A stretch of 64,000 nt of DNA. Source: Bradyrhizobium sp. ORS 278 (GTDB lineage Bacteria; Pseudomonadota; Alphaproteobacteria; Rhizobiales; Xanthobacteraceae). The stretch is taken from the NCBI RefSeq assembly GCF_000026145.1, contig NC_009445.1, positions 6,602,501 through 6,666,500 of the forward strand. Direction: 5' to 3'. Both the position numbers and the translations under genes were made by a program. Under the pieces are notes generated by a model. It did no database searches. It was not told the origin of the DNA and saw nothing but the letters and a program-made list of their open reading frames with translations. Shown in pieces: positions 7,811 to 16,831 of the stretch; the stretch's first letter is position 1, and the number at the start of each line of letters is the position of its first letter.

Positions 7811-9736
7811 TCACGCCGAAAGATCACTCATCGTGTAGCGCCGCAGCAGGTGTCCAAAGCTCGCCAGGCAGTCGGTGGCGCGCTCGATCGCGCGCGCCAG
7901 CTCGAGCGCGCCCAAAGCGGCCGCCAGATCAAGCCCGCCGGAAAACACGATCGCGGTGATCTCGCGCTCCCTCGTATCGGCGTGATGCTCCGCATCCATC
8001 AGCCGCGCGACCGCCGCCAACGCGTCTTCCGAATCGGCGCGGCGCCCCTCCTGCACCTCGGCCGCGGCGGCGAGGCCGACTGCAGCATGCTCGGTCGCAG
8101 TCACTCCGATGGCGGCGAGCGCCTGAAGCGCGGACCTGATCTCCGTCTTCATCGGAACCTGTATCAGCGATGCGACGAACGCGGCCTGCTCCAGCTCGTC
8201 GATGGCCTGCTCGATCCGGTCGACCAGATCGCCGATGACGAGCCGCGCATTGAGCCGGGTGATCTCCGCACGCGCTTCGATGGCGATCCTGTCGGCCTTC
8301 TGCTCAATCCGGGCGGCCCGCTCCGCAAGCCGTTTGGCCGCCGCCGGATCAGGTTCGTTGCTCGCCACCGATTGCTGCACCAGCGCCGCCACATCGCGTG
8401 CCAGGCCGATCTGCCGCAGCACCATGGCGAGCAGGCCGCTGTCGACGCGGTCGAGATGCCTGACGAGATCGGCGCCGATGCGGTCGCGCGCCAGCCGCGA
8501 CGACTGACCCTCCAGCAGCGCCTCGGTCGAGATCTGCAGGCAGGCCTTGAGGAAGCTGATCGCGGCCTCGCGGCCCAGCACCTGGTCGAGCCGCTCGCCG
8601 AAGCCGATGCGCGTCGGCGCGGCGCTGCGCACGGCGGCGCCGAGCAGCTCGTTGCCGCCGAGCTCCAGGAAGCCGCGATGGCCGATGCGCTGGCGCGCCG
8701 CCCATTCGAGAATGCGCACCGCATCGGTCTTGGCAACCCAGCTGCGCAGCAGCTTGCGCGCCTTGTTCCAGTCGATCAGGAACACCAGCGACGCGCCGAT
8801 CGCCGCGAGCAGATCGTCGCGGTCGTCGGGACTGCCATACTCATAGGATCCGGTGACGAGATAGAAGGTGCCCTCGTCCTCCAGTCCGGCGGCGGCATGC
8901 TTGTCGAGACCGCTCCATTTCAGCGCACGGCCATCGAACAGCGACACGAAGAATTTCGCGCGCGCCAGATGCACGTCGGTGTAGGTGATCGTCACCGTGC
9001 TGGCGGTGACGACGATGACGATGACATGGGCGTCGGTGGTGCCGATGTCGTTCTGAATGACGAGACGATCGCCGGCACGGATCGCGGTCGCATCGAGCCC
9101 GGGATGGTTGAACTTGAGCGGCCGTGTCTCGCCGAGGCCGCGCATGAAGCTTTCGATCGGCGCGCGGTCGCTCTCCTGCACGCCGAAGACGTGGGCGCCG
9201 GCGATGACCTGCTCGGAATGGCTCGCGGCCAGGCGGTTCAGCGCCTTGTGCAGATCCATCACCAGGCGGTGCAGGCTGTCCGGCCCTTCATGGTCGACGC
9301 CTGTCAGGCGGCCGATGCGGGCGATCTCGATCTCAGGCGTTGCGTCCAGATGCCCTGCGCCGCGGATCGACGCGAGGCGCCTGTCGAACTGCTGGCCACT
9401 CGCGGCATCGCCCACGGTGACGGCGCTGATCATCGCCAGGATGTCGCTCTCGATGCCCTTCAGATGTGGCGCGAGGCCGGGAGCGACCACCTTGTCGTCG
9501 CCGGCGAGTTGCGCGCCGCCGATCAACGTCACCAGCGCCGCGGGCGCGAGCCCCGCCGCGCGGCTCTCCATGGTGAGATCAGGCACATCGCCGCGCGGAT
9601 CGCGCGCGTGCTGGACGGCGGCCTGCAGCGCGCTGAGGCGGAGCTTGATGCGGTCGTTGGCCGCCAATCCCTCGGCCACCAGCCGCGGCAGCAGGATGTC
9701 GGCCTGTCCCAGCTCTTTGACGATTTCAGTCTTCAT
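7811..9736 (-). CDS. PhoU/DUF47-like C-terminal domain fused to a large N-terminal region
   Basis: The 641-residue protein has no signal peptide. Residues from about 430 to the end are helical and resemble a PhoU/DUF47 phosphate-regulator domain (EQKADRIAIEARAEITRLNARLVIGDLVDRIEQ; later EHHADTREREI), with paired acidic/His helices. Residues 1-420 are of a family I do not recognise; segments such as KFFVSLFDGRALKW and GTFYLVTGSYEYGS look like a globular beta-rich domain. The 3' end overlaps the PPDK-like gene start. Given a PiT transporter and secreted phosphatases nearby, a phosphate-sensing role is plausible. The N-terminal function is unknown. Confidence 0.65.
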   Translation of the reverse strand: MKTEIVKELGQADILLPRLVAEGLAANDRIKLRLSALQAAVQHARDPRGDVPDLTMESRAAGLAPAALVTLIGGAQLAGDDKVVAPGLAPHLKGIESDILAMISAVTVGDAASGQQFDRRLASIRGAGHLDATPEIEIARIGRLTGVDHEGPDSLHRLVMDLHKALNRLAASHSEQVIAGAHVFGVQESDRAPIESFMRGLGETRPLKFNHPGLDATAIRAGDRLVIQNDIGTTDAHVIVIVVTASTVTITYTDVHLARAKFFVSLFDGRALKWSGLDKHAAAGLEDEGTFYLVTGSYEYGSPDDRDDLLAAIGASLVFLIDWNKARKLLRSWVAKTDAVRILEWAARQRIGHRGFLELGGNELLGAAVRSAAPTRIGFGERLDQVLGREAAISFLKACLQISTEALLEGQSSRLARDRIGADLVRHLDRVDSGLLAMVLRQIGLARDVAALVQQSVASNEPDPAAAKRLAERAARIEQKADRIAIEARAEITRLNARLVIGDLVDRIEQAIDELEQAAFVASLIQVPMKTEIRSALQALAAIGVTATEHAAVGLAAAAEVQEGRRADSEDALAAVARLMDAEHHADTREREITAIVFSGGLDLAAALGALELARAIERATDCLASFGHLLRRYTMSDLSA

Positions 9737-10429
9737 GGACCCCTGTCACGGTTGCTCGGCCCGGTGGTAGCAGCCGCACATGAAGAGTATTTGCGCTGGA
9801 TCAGTCATGGAATTGTCACATGCGCATCGCGCTGGAACGCCGATCCTGAATGCGCGGAGGACCTCCATGGCACCGGAACACGACGCTGCGGTCTCGCGGC
9901 AGATGTCGCCCGAGCTGTGCATCTCGACGGCCCTCCACGACAGACAGGAGGGTGCAGGGAATGCCGGGTGAAGGCCTCACCCATGGCCCGCCTGCGAAAG
10001 AAAATGCAGGCGGCAGGTACCACAGGTTCAGCCGAGCATCCGGCATTCCCTGCGCGACGGGCTTCCGGCTGCTTCGCGATCTCCCCGGTGCGCCGGCTTG
10101 TTGGCCACCGTCGTCAGCGCCGCGCGTCAGCAGCGGCGCGAACTTGACCTCAGCTTCGGGAGGCCAGGACCACGCGACTTGACCGTCCGTGACAGCTCGT
10201 TCGTCCGCACGCCCGACAAGGACATGCTGCGAGCTCTCGCGGCCATCGCATCCCCGCCTCGCGTGTCGTGACGATCGCGCGCAACGCCCCTTCGAGTGAG
10301 GCGGGATGAGCGGAGATAATCATGAATTCGGGAAAATCGCAATCACTATTTTTTGCTCTTCAGAATTTTGCGGAGCGCGCGGGTGTCCCCCGCACCGGCA
10401 GTCTGCTCCCTCTTCCGGTTCTTACGGCG
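9737..10429. other. Intergenic region without a convincing gene
   Basis: No open frame here has a recognisable product or a good ribosome site. A GTCA-N7-GTCA pair (CAGTCAT-GGAA-TTGTCAC, 9802-9819) recalls a Pho box but points away from the PhoU-like gene. The right end grades into a transposase remnant. Confidence 0.5.
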
Positions 10430-10757
10430 AGAGAGAGCGCATCGACATCGCGCGTCGTCACCCGACGACATGGTTTGATCCTGTTGAAGAACCGCTCGAC
10501 TGATTGCGAGCACGATCAAGATAGGAGCTGAAGCAGATCGGATCGCTGCGGTTGCTTTTCGGCAGGAGTTGGCCCAGGCCATTCTTGATGACACGCTCTC
10601 TAATCCAGTCCGCGTCATGGCCACGGTTGGCCAGCAGCATTGATCCGGATTTGAGACGAGAGCGCGGATTTCCGGCACTGGCTCGGCTGTCGGGCTCAAC
10701 GGTCGCTATGCACCCGAAAGCGGACCTATTATGCTCACCGTGAGTTTTGTCATTCAT
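10430..10757 (-). pseudogene. IS5-family transposase remnant, frameshifted
   Basis: Reading the minus strand from 10757, the C-terminal DDE part of an IS5/IS427-type transposase is visible: MLLANRGHDADWIRE, then LPKSNRSDPICFSSYLDRARN. A one-base frameshift follows, after which VERFFNRIKPCRRVTTR continues in another frame. The N-terminal half and both inverted repeats are not seen, and the tail decays. It is a dead fragment in the gap between chromosomal operons. Confidence 0.7.
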
Positions 10758-10854
10758 GACCCAGGGCGGACATGTCGCCTTGCGGATGCTGATGGCGTCA
10801 TACGCCGTGCTTTTGTTGTGCTACAAGACGGCAATTCTAACCTATTCGTAGCGA

Positions 10855-12477
10855 GTGCAAGTGATTCGCCTGACCGAAATCAAGTTACCGCTGGATCATC
10901 CGGCTGAAGCAATCAAGAAGGCGGCCGCCGCTCGGTTGCGCATACCGGTGGAGCATCTGCTCTCGTGCGCGATATTCAGGCGCGCCCATGACGCACGTAA
11001 AAAGTCCGACATCGCGCTGGTCTATTCGCTCGATGTCAAGGTGAGGGACGAAGCGGCCGTGCTGAAGCGCTTCGCAAAGGACAAGGATGTTGTTCCCGCT
11101 CCAGATATGACTTACCGGTTTGTCGCTCGCGCGCCCGAGAACCTGCGCGTGCGGCCGCTCGTGATCGGTGCTGGGCCTTGTGGACTGTTCGCGGCGCTTG
11201 TGCTTGCCCAGATGGGCTTTCGGCCGCTCATTCTGGAGCGCGGCAAAGTGGTGCGGGAGCGCACCAGGGACACTTGGGCGCTATGGCGCCGCTCTGTGCT
11301 TGATCCAGAATCGAACGTGCAATATGGCGAGGGTGGCGCGGGAACGTTTTCCGATGGCAAGCTCTACAGCCAGGTCAAGGATCCGCGCCACCTCGGCCGC
11401 AAGGTGCTGACGGAGTTTGTCAAGGCGGACGCGCCATCTGAAATTCTCACCGAAGCTCACCCCCATATCGGCACGTTCCGCCTCGTGAAGATGGTGGAGA
11501 ACATGCGGGCCACGATCGAAGGGCTTGGTGGGGAATACCGTTTCAAGAGCCGCGTTGCGGATTTCGATATCGAGACGTCCAGCAACGGTGAGCGGCGCAT
11601 CCGTGGCGTAGTACTGTCTGACGGTGAGCGCATCGCAGCAAGCCATGTCGTGCTCGCGATCGGCCACTCGTCGCGTGATACTTTCCAGGTTCTAGCGGAT
11701 CGCGGGGTCCACGTGGAGGCGAAGCCGTTCTCAATCGGCTTCCGGATCGAGCATCCGCAATCTGTTATCGATACGGCGCGGTTCGGCGCTCGCGCGGGGC
11801 ATCCTGTTCTGGGCGCTGCGGATTACAAGCTTGTCCATCATGCCTCCAATGATCGCGCCGTCTACAGTTTCTGTATGTGTCCGGGCGGCACAGTGGTCGC
11901 AGCAACGTCCGAGCCTGGACGCGTGGTCACCAATGGCATGAGCCAGTATTCACGCGCCGAGCGCAACGCCAACGCGGGTATCGTGGTCGGGATTACCCCG
12001 CGCGATTTTCCGGGCGGGCCGCTGGCGGGGGTCGATTTCCAACGGCGCTGGGAGTCGGCGGCGTTTGTTGCGGGGGGCGGCACTTACGCGGCGCCGGGGC
12101 AGCGTGTCGGCGATTTCCTTGCCGGCGTACCGTCAACGTCGCTCGGCAGCGTTATCCCGTCCTACAAGCCAGGCGTCACACCGGCTGACCTTTCTGCGTG
12201 CTTGCCCGACTATGCGATCGCGGCGATCCGCGAAGCGCTGGTTGTGTTCGGCCGCAAGATCCGCGGTTTCGATATGGGGGATGCGGTTCTTACCGGCGTG
12301 GAGACACGCACGTCCTCCCCCATTCGCATCACGCGCGACGACACGTTCCAGAGCCTTAACACCAAAGGGCTGTTTCCCGCCGGCGAGGGCGCTGGCTATG
12401 CCGGCGGAATTCTCTCCGCCGGCATCGACGGCATCAAGATCGCGGAAGCGGTGGCGAAGAGCATCGTCGTCGACTGA
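10855..12477 (+). CDS. FAD-dependent oxidoreductase (COG2509 type)
   Basis: The 540-residue protein has an N-terminal region of about 95 residues followed by a Rossmann dinucleotide-binding motif (VIGAGPCGLFAALVLAQMG, about 101-120) with ILERG after it. Conserved flavoprotein segments follow (GEGGAGTFSDGKL; SHVVLAIGHSSRD) and the C-terminal FAD-closing GLFPAGEGAGYAGGILSAGIDG. This is the arrangement of the uncharacterised dehydrogenase family COG2509. It is likely a soluble cytoplasmic enzyme; the substrate is unknown. The start is GTG 10855 without an obvious ribosome site. It converges with the porin gene downstream. Confidence 0.8.
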   Translation: MQVIRLTEIKLPLDHPAEAIKKAAAARLRIPVEHLLSCAIFRRAHDARKKSDIALVYSLDVKVRDEAAVLKRFAKDKDVVPAPDMTYRFVARAPENLRVRPLVIGAGPCGLFAALVLAQMGFRPLILERGKVVRERTRDTWALWRRSVLDPESNVQYGEGGAGTFSDGKLYSQVKDPRHLGRKVLTEFVKADAPSEILTEAHPHIGTFRLVKMVENMRATIEGLGGEYRFKSRVADFDIETSSNGERRIRGVVLSDGERIAASHVVLAIGHSSRDTFQVLADRGVHVEAKPFSIGFRIEHPQSVIDTARFGARAGHPVLGAADYKLVHHASNDRAVYSFCMCPGGTVVAATSEPGRVVTNGMSQYSRAERNANAGIVVGITPRDFPGGPLAGVDFQRRWESAAFVAGGGTYAAPGQRVGDFLAGVPSTSLGSVIPSYKPGVTPADLSACLPDYAIAAIREALVVFGRKIRGFDMGDAVLTGVETRTSSPIRITRDDTFQSLNTKGLFPAGEGAGYAGGILSAGIDGIKIAEAVAKSIVVD

Positions 12478-12601
12478 CTCCAGGAGAGCCGGTCCGACGA
12501 CTGGCTGGGTGGCAAGCGGAGATCAGGTGCGCCTACTCTCAGCGGCATATTTGATGCGTCCGCACGCTCGACTCTACGCGGCCTCTTGAGGCTTGCCCCT
12601 C

Positions 12602-13960
12602 TCAGAACGCGGCGGTGGTGCGGACGCCGAAGACGATGGCGTCGCGGATGCGGCGGGTCTGGGTCGGATCGTTGGGGTCGACGGCGCCGCCACCGGGATG
12701 GATGACATATTCGACGATCGGCTGCACGGCGACGTTCGGCGTGACCTGGAACGAGTAGCTCGCCTCGAAGATGGCCTCGAAATCACGCACCGGCGTCGCG
12801 ATCCCGGTGAACAGCTGCAGATCCTGGTCGTAGCGGCGGACATCGCGCGAGATCCTTGCATAGGTGGCGGCGATGCCGAACTTGTCGTCGGGACGCGCCG
12901 CGCTGAAGCCGGTGAACTGGATGCCGCCGTCGAGATAGAAGCTGATGAGGTTGCGATCCGACGGGCTGACGGAGGTCCTGACGAACAGGCCCGCCCCCTT
13001 GGCGGCATCCAACGGGCTGCGCATCAGCAGCTGCTCGAACACCGCGAACACACCCTGGTTGCGGCGCATGCGTGCCGGCTGCCCGGAGCTGAGCGGATCG
13101 GCCAGTGCGCGTCCGTCGCTGTCGAAGCGCTGGTTGTCGAATGAGCCGAAATGATACCAGGCGCCGGCGGCGATCGTGCCGGGCAAGGCCGTCGAGCCCA
13201 GGTCGAAGCCGTATCGGAGCTGCCCGATCACCCAGGGCGGGTCCTGCACGCGGAACAGGATGCCATGCGGGTTCTTGAGCTGGGGATCGCCCGGCCCTGG
13301 GGGCGCGGCGTCGCCGTCGAACACGGCGAGATAGCCGACGAGCTGATCGGTGAACTGCGCCTTCAGCCGGATGCCAGGCACCGCGAGCGGCGGCGATGGT
13401 CCCCCGCTCGGGAGGATGATGCCGGTGATGCCCGGCCATCCCAGCGCGGAATTGGCGAACAGATCGTCATATTTGCTGTCGATGAACTCGACGTCGGACG
13501 GCTGCTGGCCGACACGGACCAGAAGCTTGCCGCCAAGCAGCGCCTGCTCGACCCAGAACTCGTAGAGCCGGCTGGCGGGCAAAGCCTCGACGCCGCTGAC
13601 CAGCATCAGATTGCCGACATAGCTGCGCGACAGCCCGTCGCCATGGATCTGGTAAGCGTTGGCGTGGAAGGTCGCTCCGCTCCACCCGACCAGCTTCTCG
13701 AGGTCGATCGTCGTACCGACATCGAGGCGCCCCGTGTAGATGGCGCCGTTGCGGACACCGCCGACCGGGTTGGCGAAGGTCTCGCCGATATAGGTCAGGT
13801 TGAACTGGATGCCCCAGTCGGCGAGCTGCTTTTGAACCTCCGTCTGCCCGCCCGCCGCGGCGCGATCGTCGGCGCGTGTTTCCGAGGACAGCGTCATCGT
13901 GATCAGAAGCGCAAGCGCGGCCGAAGAGATCCGCCCTGCCATCGACGCTCGAATTATCAC
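12602..13960 (-). CDS. OprB-family carbohydrate-selective porin
   Basis: The 452-residue protein has a signal peptide (about residues 8-30, ending TRADD) and ends in an aromatic C-terminal residue (TTAAF), typical of outer-membrane barrels. OprB-like segments are GIQFNLTYIGETFANPVGG, the region around VRVGQQPSDVEFIDS, and a C-terminal EASYSFQVTPNVAVQPIVEYVIHPGGG. The family forms outer-membrane channels for sugars and other small solutes. ATG 13960 is the track start; ATG 13942 is equally possible. It is transcribed after the zntB-like gene but with a short gap, so it may share a transcript. Confidence 0.85.
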   Translation of the reverse strand: MIIRASMAGRISSAALALLITMTLSSETRADDRAAAGGQTEVQKQLADWGIQFNLTYIGETFANPVGGVRNGAIYTGRLDVGTTIDLEKLVGWSGATFHANAYQIHGDGLSRSYVGNLMLVSGVEALPASRLYEFWVEQALLGGKLLVRVGQQPSDVEFIDSKYDDLFANSALGWPGITGIILPSGGPSPPLAVPGIRLKAQFTDQLVGYLAVFDGDAAPPGPGDPQLKNPHGILFRVQDPPWVIGQLRYGFDLGSTALPGTIAAGAWYHFGSFDNQRFDSDGRALADPLSSGQPARMRRNQGVFAVFEQLLMRSPLDAAKGAGLFVRTSVSPSDRNLISFYLDGGIQFTGFSAARPDDKFGIAATYARISRDVRRYDQDLQLFTGIATPVRDFEAIFEASYSFQVTPNVAVQPIVEYVIHPGGGAVDPNDPTQTRRIRDAIVFGVRTTAAF

Positions 13961-13970
13961 GCAACACTCG

Positions 13971-14978
13971 CTATCTGATCAGGCCAATGCGCTTCATCAG
14001 CAGGAACGCGCCGCCGGCCGTCAACACCATCAGCAGAGCGGCCCAAAGGAAACCGTCCTCCGTATCGGTCAGCGGCAATCCCTTGGTGTTCATGCCGAAG
14101 ATGCCGGTGACCAGCGTCGGCGGCAGCAGCAGGGCCGTCAACACCGACAGCACGCGGAGACTGTTGTTGGTCTGCTCCTCCATCTGCAGATGGAGCTCTT
14201 CCTGAAGGAGGCGGCTGCGGTCGCGCAGCTCGACGACCATGTGGTCGAGGCCGTCGAGCCGCTCCGCCAGATCGCGGGCGCGCAGCTGCAGGGCCGGCTT
14301 GATGTCGGACGGTGCGTTGCGGTCGAACCGATGCAGCACGACGCGCAGCTCGGACAGATGCCGGTGCAGCCTCACACAGGTACGGCGCAGACGGCCAAGA
14401 GCGGGAAGCTGATTGTCGCCCTCGTCCGACAGCAGCTTCTCCTCGATATCGTCGAGCTGCTGCTCGAAGCCGTCGACGACGTGCTCCATCGCCTCGGCGA
14501 CGTTCTCCACGATGCGCTCGAACAGCACGGCCGCGCTCGGGACGCGCAGACCGGATTCGAGCGACCGCCGCGTCACGTCGACCGCATGCAAGGCGTGATG
14601 ACGGCCGCTGACCAAGAGACGCTCGGTCATGACGAAGCGCAGCCGCCCCGCCTCCTCGGTCGATCCGCCAATGTCGCGCGCGAGATCGGCGATCACGCCG
14701 TGCACACAGTTCTCAGTGCCGTGCAGCTGCTGAAAGCTGTCCTTGGACAGCAGCAGGGCCCGCGCCGCCGGGGGCAGGTCGGAATTGCTGAGCCACTGCA
14801 CGGCGCGCGCATCGGCCAGATTGAAGTGCAGCCAGTACCAGCCGTCGTGATCGAGATGGAACGGCTGGTCGCTGGCGAGCGGCTGGGGCGTGCCGTCCGC
14901 CGTGAAGCGGAAGGCCCACACCAGCCCCTCCAGAGGCGGCGCCGTCACGGCTGCGAGGACCGCCCGGTCAGCGCGCAT
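13971..14978 (-). CDS. ZntB/CorA-family divalent cation transporter
   Basis: The 335-residue protein has a long cytoplasmic helical N-terminus (to about 270) and two C-terminal membrane helices. The first ends in the CorA signature GMN (GIFGMNTKG), and the protein ends with basic residues. The length matches ZntB (about 327). The start at 14978 was chosen because the N-terminal sequence (DRAVLAAVTAPPLEGLVWAFRF) is ZntB-like. The open frame runs 351 bases further 5' only as a shadow of the phosphate transporter. The start lies two bases after that gene's stop, so the pair is an operon. It probably moves Zn2+ or Mg2+; which ion is not visible. Confidence 0.85.
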   Translation of the reverse strand: MRADRAVLAAVTAPPLEGLVWAFRFTADGTPQPLASDQPFHLDHDGWYWLHFNLADARAVQWLSNSDLPPAARALLLSKDSFQQLHGTENCVHGVIADLARDIGGSTEEAGRLRFVMTERLLVSGRHHALHAVDVTRRSLESGLRVPSAAVLFERIVENVAEAMEHVVDGFEQQLDDIEEKLLSDEGDNQLPALGRLRRTCVRLHRHLSELRVVLHRFDRNAPSDIKPALQLRARDLAERLDGLDHMVVELRDRSRLLQEELHLQMEEQTNNSLRVLSVLTALLLPPTLVTGIFGMNTKGLPLTDTEDGFLWAALLMVLTAGGAFLLMKRIGLIR

Positions 14979-14980
14979 CG

Positions 14981-16609
14981 TCAGAAGATCCGGCTGAAGA
15001 TCACGTAGAGCGAGCCCGACAGCAGGATCGCGGCTGGCAAGGTCAGCACCCAGGCCATCAGCAGGTTGCGGACCGTCGACATCTGCAGCCCGGAGCCGTT
15101 GGCCGCCATCGTGCCGGCGACGCCCGAGGACAGCACGTGGGTGGTCGACACCGGCAGACCGAACACGTCTGCAGCGCCGATCGTGGCGGCGGCGACCAGC
15201 TCGGCCGATGCACCCTGCGCATAGGTCAGATGCGACTTGCCGATCTTCTCGCCGACCGTCACCACGATGCGCTTCCAGCCGATCATCGTGCCGAGGCCGA
15301 GCGCGATCGCGACAGCGATCTTGACCCATGTCGGGATGAACTTGGTGGCGCTGTCGAGCGAGGCCTTGTAGGCGTTCAGGGTCGCGATCTCGTCCTTGTT
15401 GAGATCGCTCTCCTTGTCCTTCATCAGGAAGCGGATCGCCTCCGAGGTCAGGTACATGTCGTTACGAGTATTGCCGACCGCCTCGGCCGGCACCTTGTTG
15501 AGCGAGCCATAGTTGCGCACCTGATCGCCGACGTCCTTCACAAGCACGGCGAGCGAGGGATAGGTGCCCTCGTTGATCTTGTGCTGCGAAACATAGAGCG
15601 TGACGGCCGGACGCGGGTCGCCGATCACGTTGTAGCCGGCGGCCTTGGCGGCGATCACCTTGGAGGCCGCCTGTGAGGTCTCCTGGAATTTCGCGATGTG
15701 CGATTCCGGCAGCGTGCGGTTCAGCGCATAGGCCGTCGGCACGGTGCCGATCAGGATCAGCATGATCAGGCCCATGCCCTTCTGGCCGTCGTTCGAACCA
15801 TGCGCGAAGGACACGCCGGTGCAAGTCAGGATCAAGAGGCCACGGATCCACCACGGCGGCGCCTTGACGCCTTCCGGCGCGGCGTAGAGCGCGGGGTTGC
15901 GGACCAGGAATTTGAGGATGTAGAGCAGCGCGGCGGCGCAGATGAAGCCGACCAGCGGCGACAGCAGGAGCGCGTAGCCGATCTCGGTCGCCTTGCTCCA
16001 GTCCACGCCGGAGGTGCCGTCGCGGCCGCGCAGCAGCGCATTGGCGACGCCGACGCCGATGATCGAGCCGATCAGCGTGTGCGAGGACGAGGCCGGCAGG
16101 CCGAAATACCAGGTGCCGAGATTCCAGATGATCGCGGCGATCAGCAGCGCGAACACCATCGCGAAGCCGGCGCTGGAGCCGACCTGCAGGATCAGCTCGA
16201 CCGGCAGCAGCGAGACGATGCCAAAGGCGACCGCGCCGGAGGAGAGCAGCACGCCGAGGAAGTTGAAGAAGCCGGACCACATCACGGCGAATTCCGCCGG
16301 CAGCGAGTGCGTATAGATCACCGTCGCCACCGCGTTGGCGGTGTCGTGGAAGCCGTTGACGAATTCGAAGCCGAGCGCGATCAGCAGCGCGACGAACAGC
16401 AGCATGTAGGGCAGATAGGTCGTCACCTTCACGCCGGTGGCGTCGACATCGACATAGATGCTGTAGGCCACGAACATCAGGCCGGCGGCGAGGATGCCGA
16501 GGAAGAGGATCATCGTCAGCGGGTTGAACCCCTTGTCGAGATTCGGCCGTCCGGCCGGCTGAATCGGCCGCTCGTCGCCGACGGCTTGGTTGACTGTGAT
16601 TTCGGCCAT
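14981..16609 (-). CDS. PiT-family inorganic phosphate transporter
   Basis: The 542-residue membrane protein carries both PiT signature repeats: GFEFVNGFHDTANAVAT with GLPASSSHTLIGSIIG in the N-half, and FAHGSNDGQKGMG with GLPVSTTHVLSSGVAG in the C-half. About ten to eleven hydrophobic helices are separated by a hydrophilic cytoplasmic loop near residues 310-420. It should import phosphate, as metal-phosphate with H+, across the inner membrane. ATG 16609 has GGGGAGAGCC upstream. It is divergent from the hydratase/phosphotransacetylase gene and shares a 220-bp regulatory gap with it. The ZntB-like gene follows directly, which is sensible because PiT substrates are metal-phosphate complexes. Confidence 0.9.
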   Translation of the reverse strand: MAEITVNQAVGDERPIQPAGRPNLDKGFNPLTMILFLGILAAGLMFVAYSIYVDVDATGVKVTTYLPYMLLFVALLIALGFEFVNGFHDTANAVATVIYTHSLPAEFAVMWSGFFNFLGVLLSSGAVAFGIVSLLPVELILQVGSSAGFAMVFALLIAAIIWNLGTWYFGLPASSSHTLIGSIIGVGVANALLRGRDGTSGVDWSKATEIGYALLLSPLVGFICAAALLYILKFLVRNPALYAAPEGVKAPPWWIRGLLILTCTGVSFAHGSNDGQKGMGLIMLILIGTVPTAYALNRTLPESHIAKFQETSQAASKVIAAKAAGYNVIGDPRPAVTLYVSQHKINEGTYPSLAVLVKDVGDQVRNYGSLNKVPAEAVGNTRNDMYLTSEAIRFLMKDKESDLNKDEIATLNAYKASLDSATKFIPTWVKIAVAIALGLGTMIGWKRIVVTVGEKIGKSHLTYAQGASAELVAAATIGAADVFGLPVSTTHVLSSGVAGTMAANGSGLQMSTVRNLLMAWVLTLPAAILLSGSLYVIFSRIF

Positions 16610-16831
16610 GTGGCTCTCCCCGTAGACCCCAGTACTCGGAGATCTGATTTTGGAGCGCAGATGCGAAGCGCAGATGACAAGCGCTCGCACCCCTGCCGAA
16701 AACAGCTGTCAAGCGAAGAAGTCAATCAAGCGTCACGCTGGAGCCGTATAGCTGATGCACCGCAGCACGCGTTGGCTCGTTCGATCGGCGGGCGCAGCGA
16801 GATGATGCGTATTTCGGCAATGGAGCGCGAA

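Noticed and set aside
9802..9819. Second Pho box near the PhoU-like gene
   Set aside because: Only two GTCA cores and the orientation is opposite to the gene; such pairs are expected by chance in 64 kb.
7850..10147. 765-codon plus-strand frame
   Set aside because: It is the antisense shadow of the PhoU-like gene and runs on into a gap.
16719..16736. Pho-like repeat between the PiT and phosphotransacetylase genes
   Set aside because: AAGTCAA-TCAA-GCGTCAC matches only the GTCA core twice; too weak to list.
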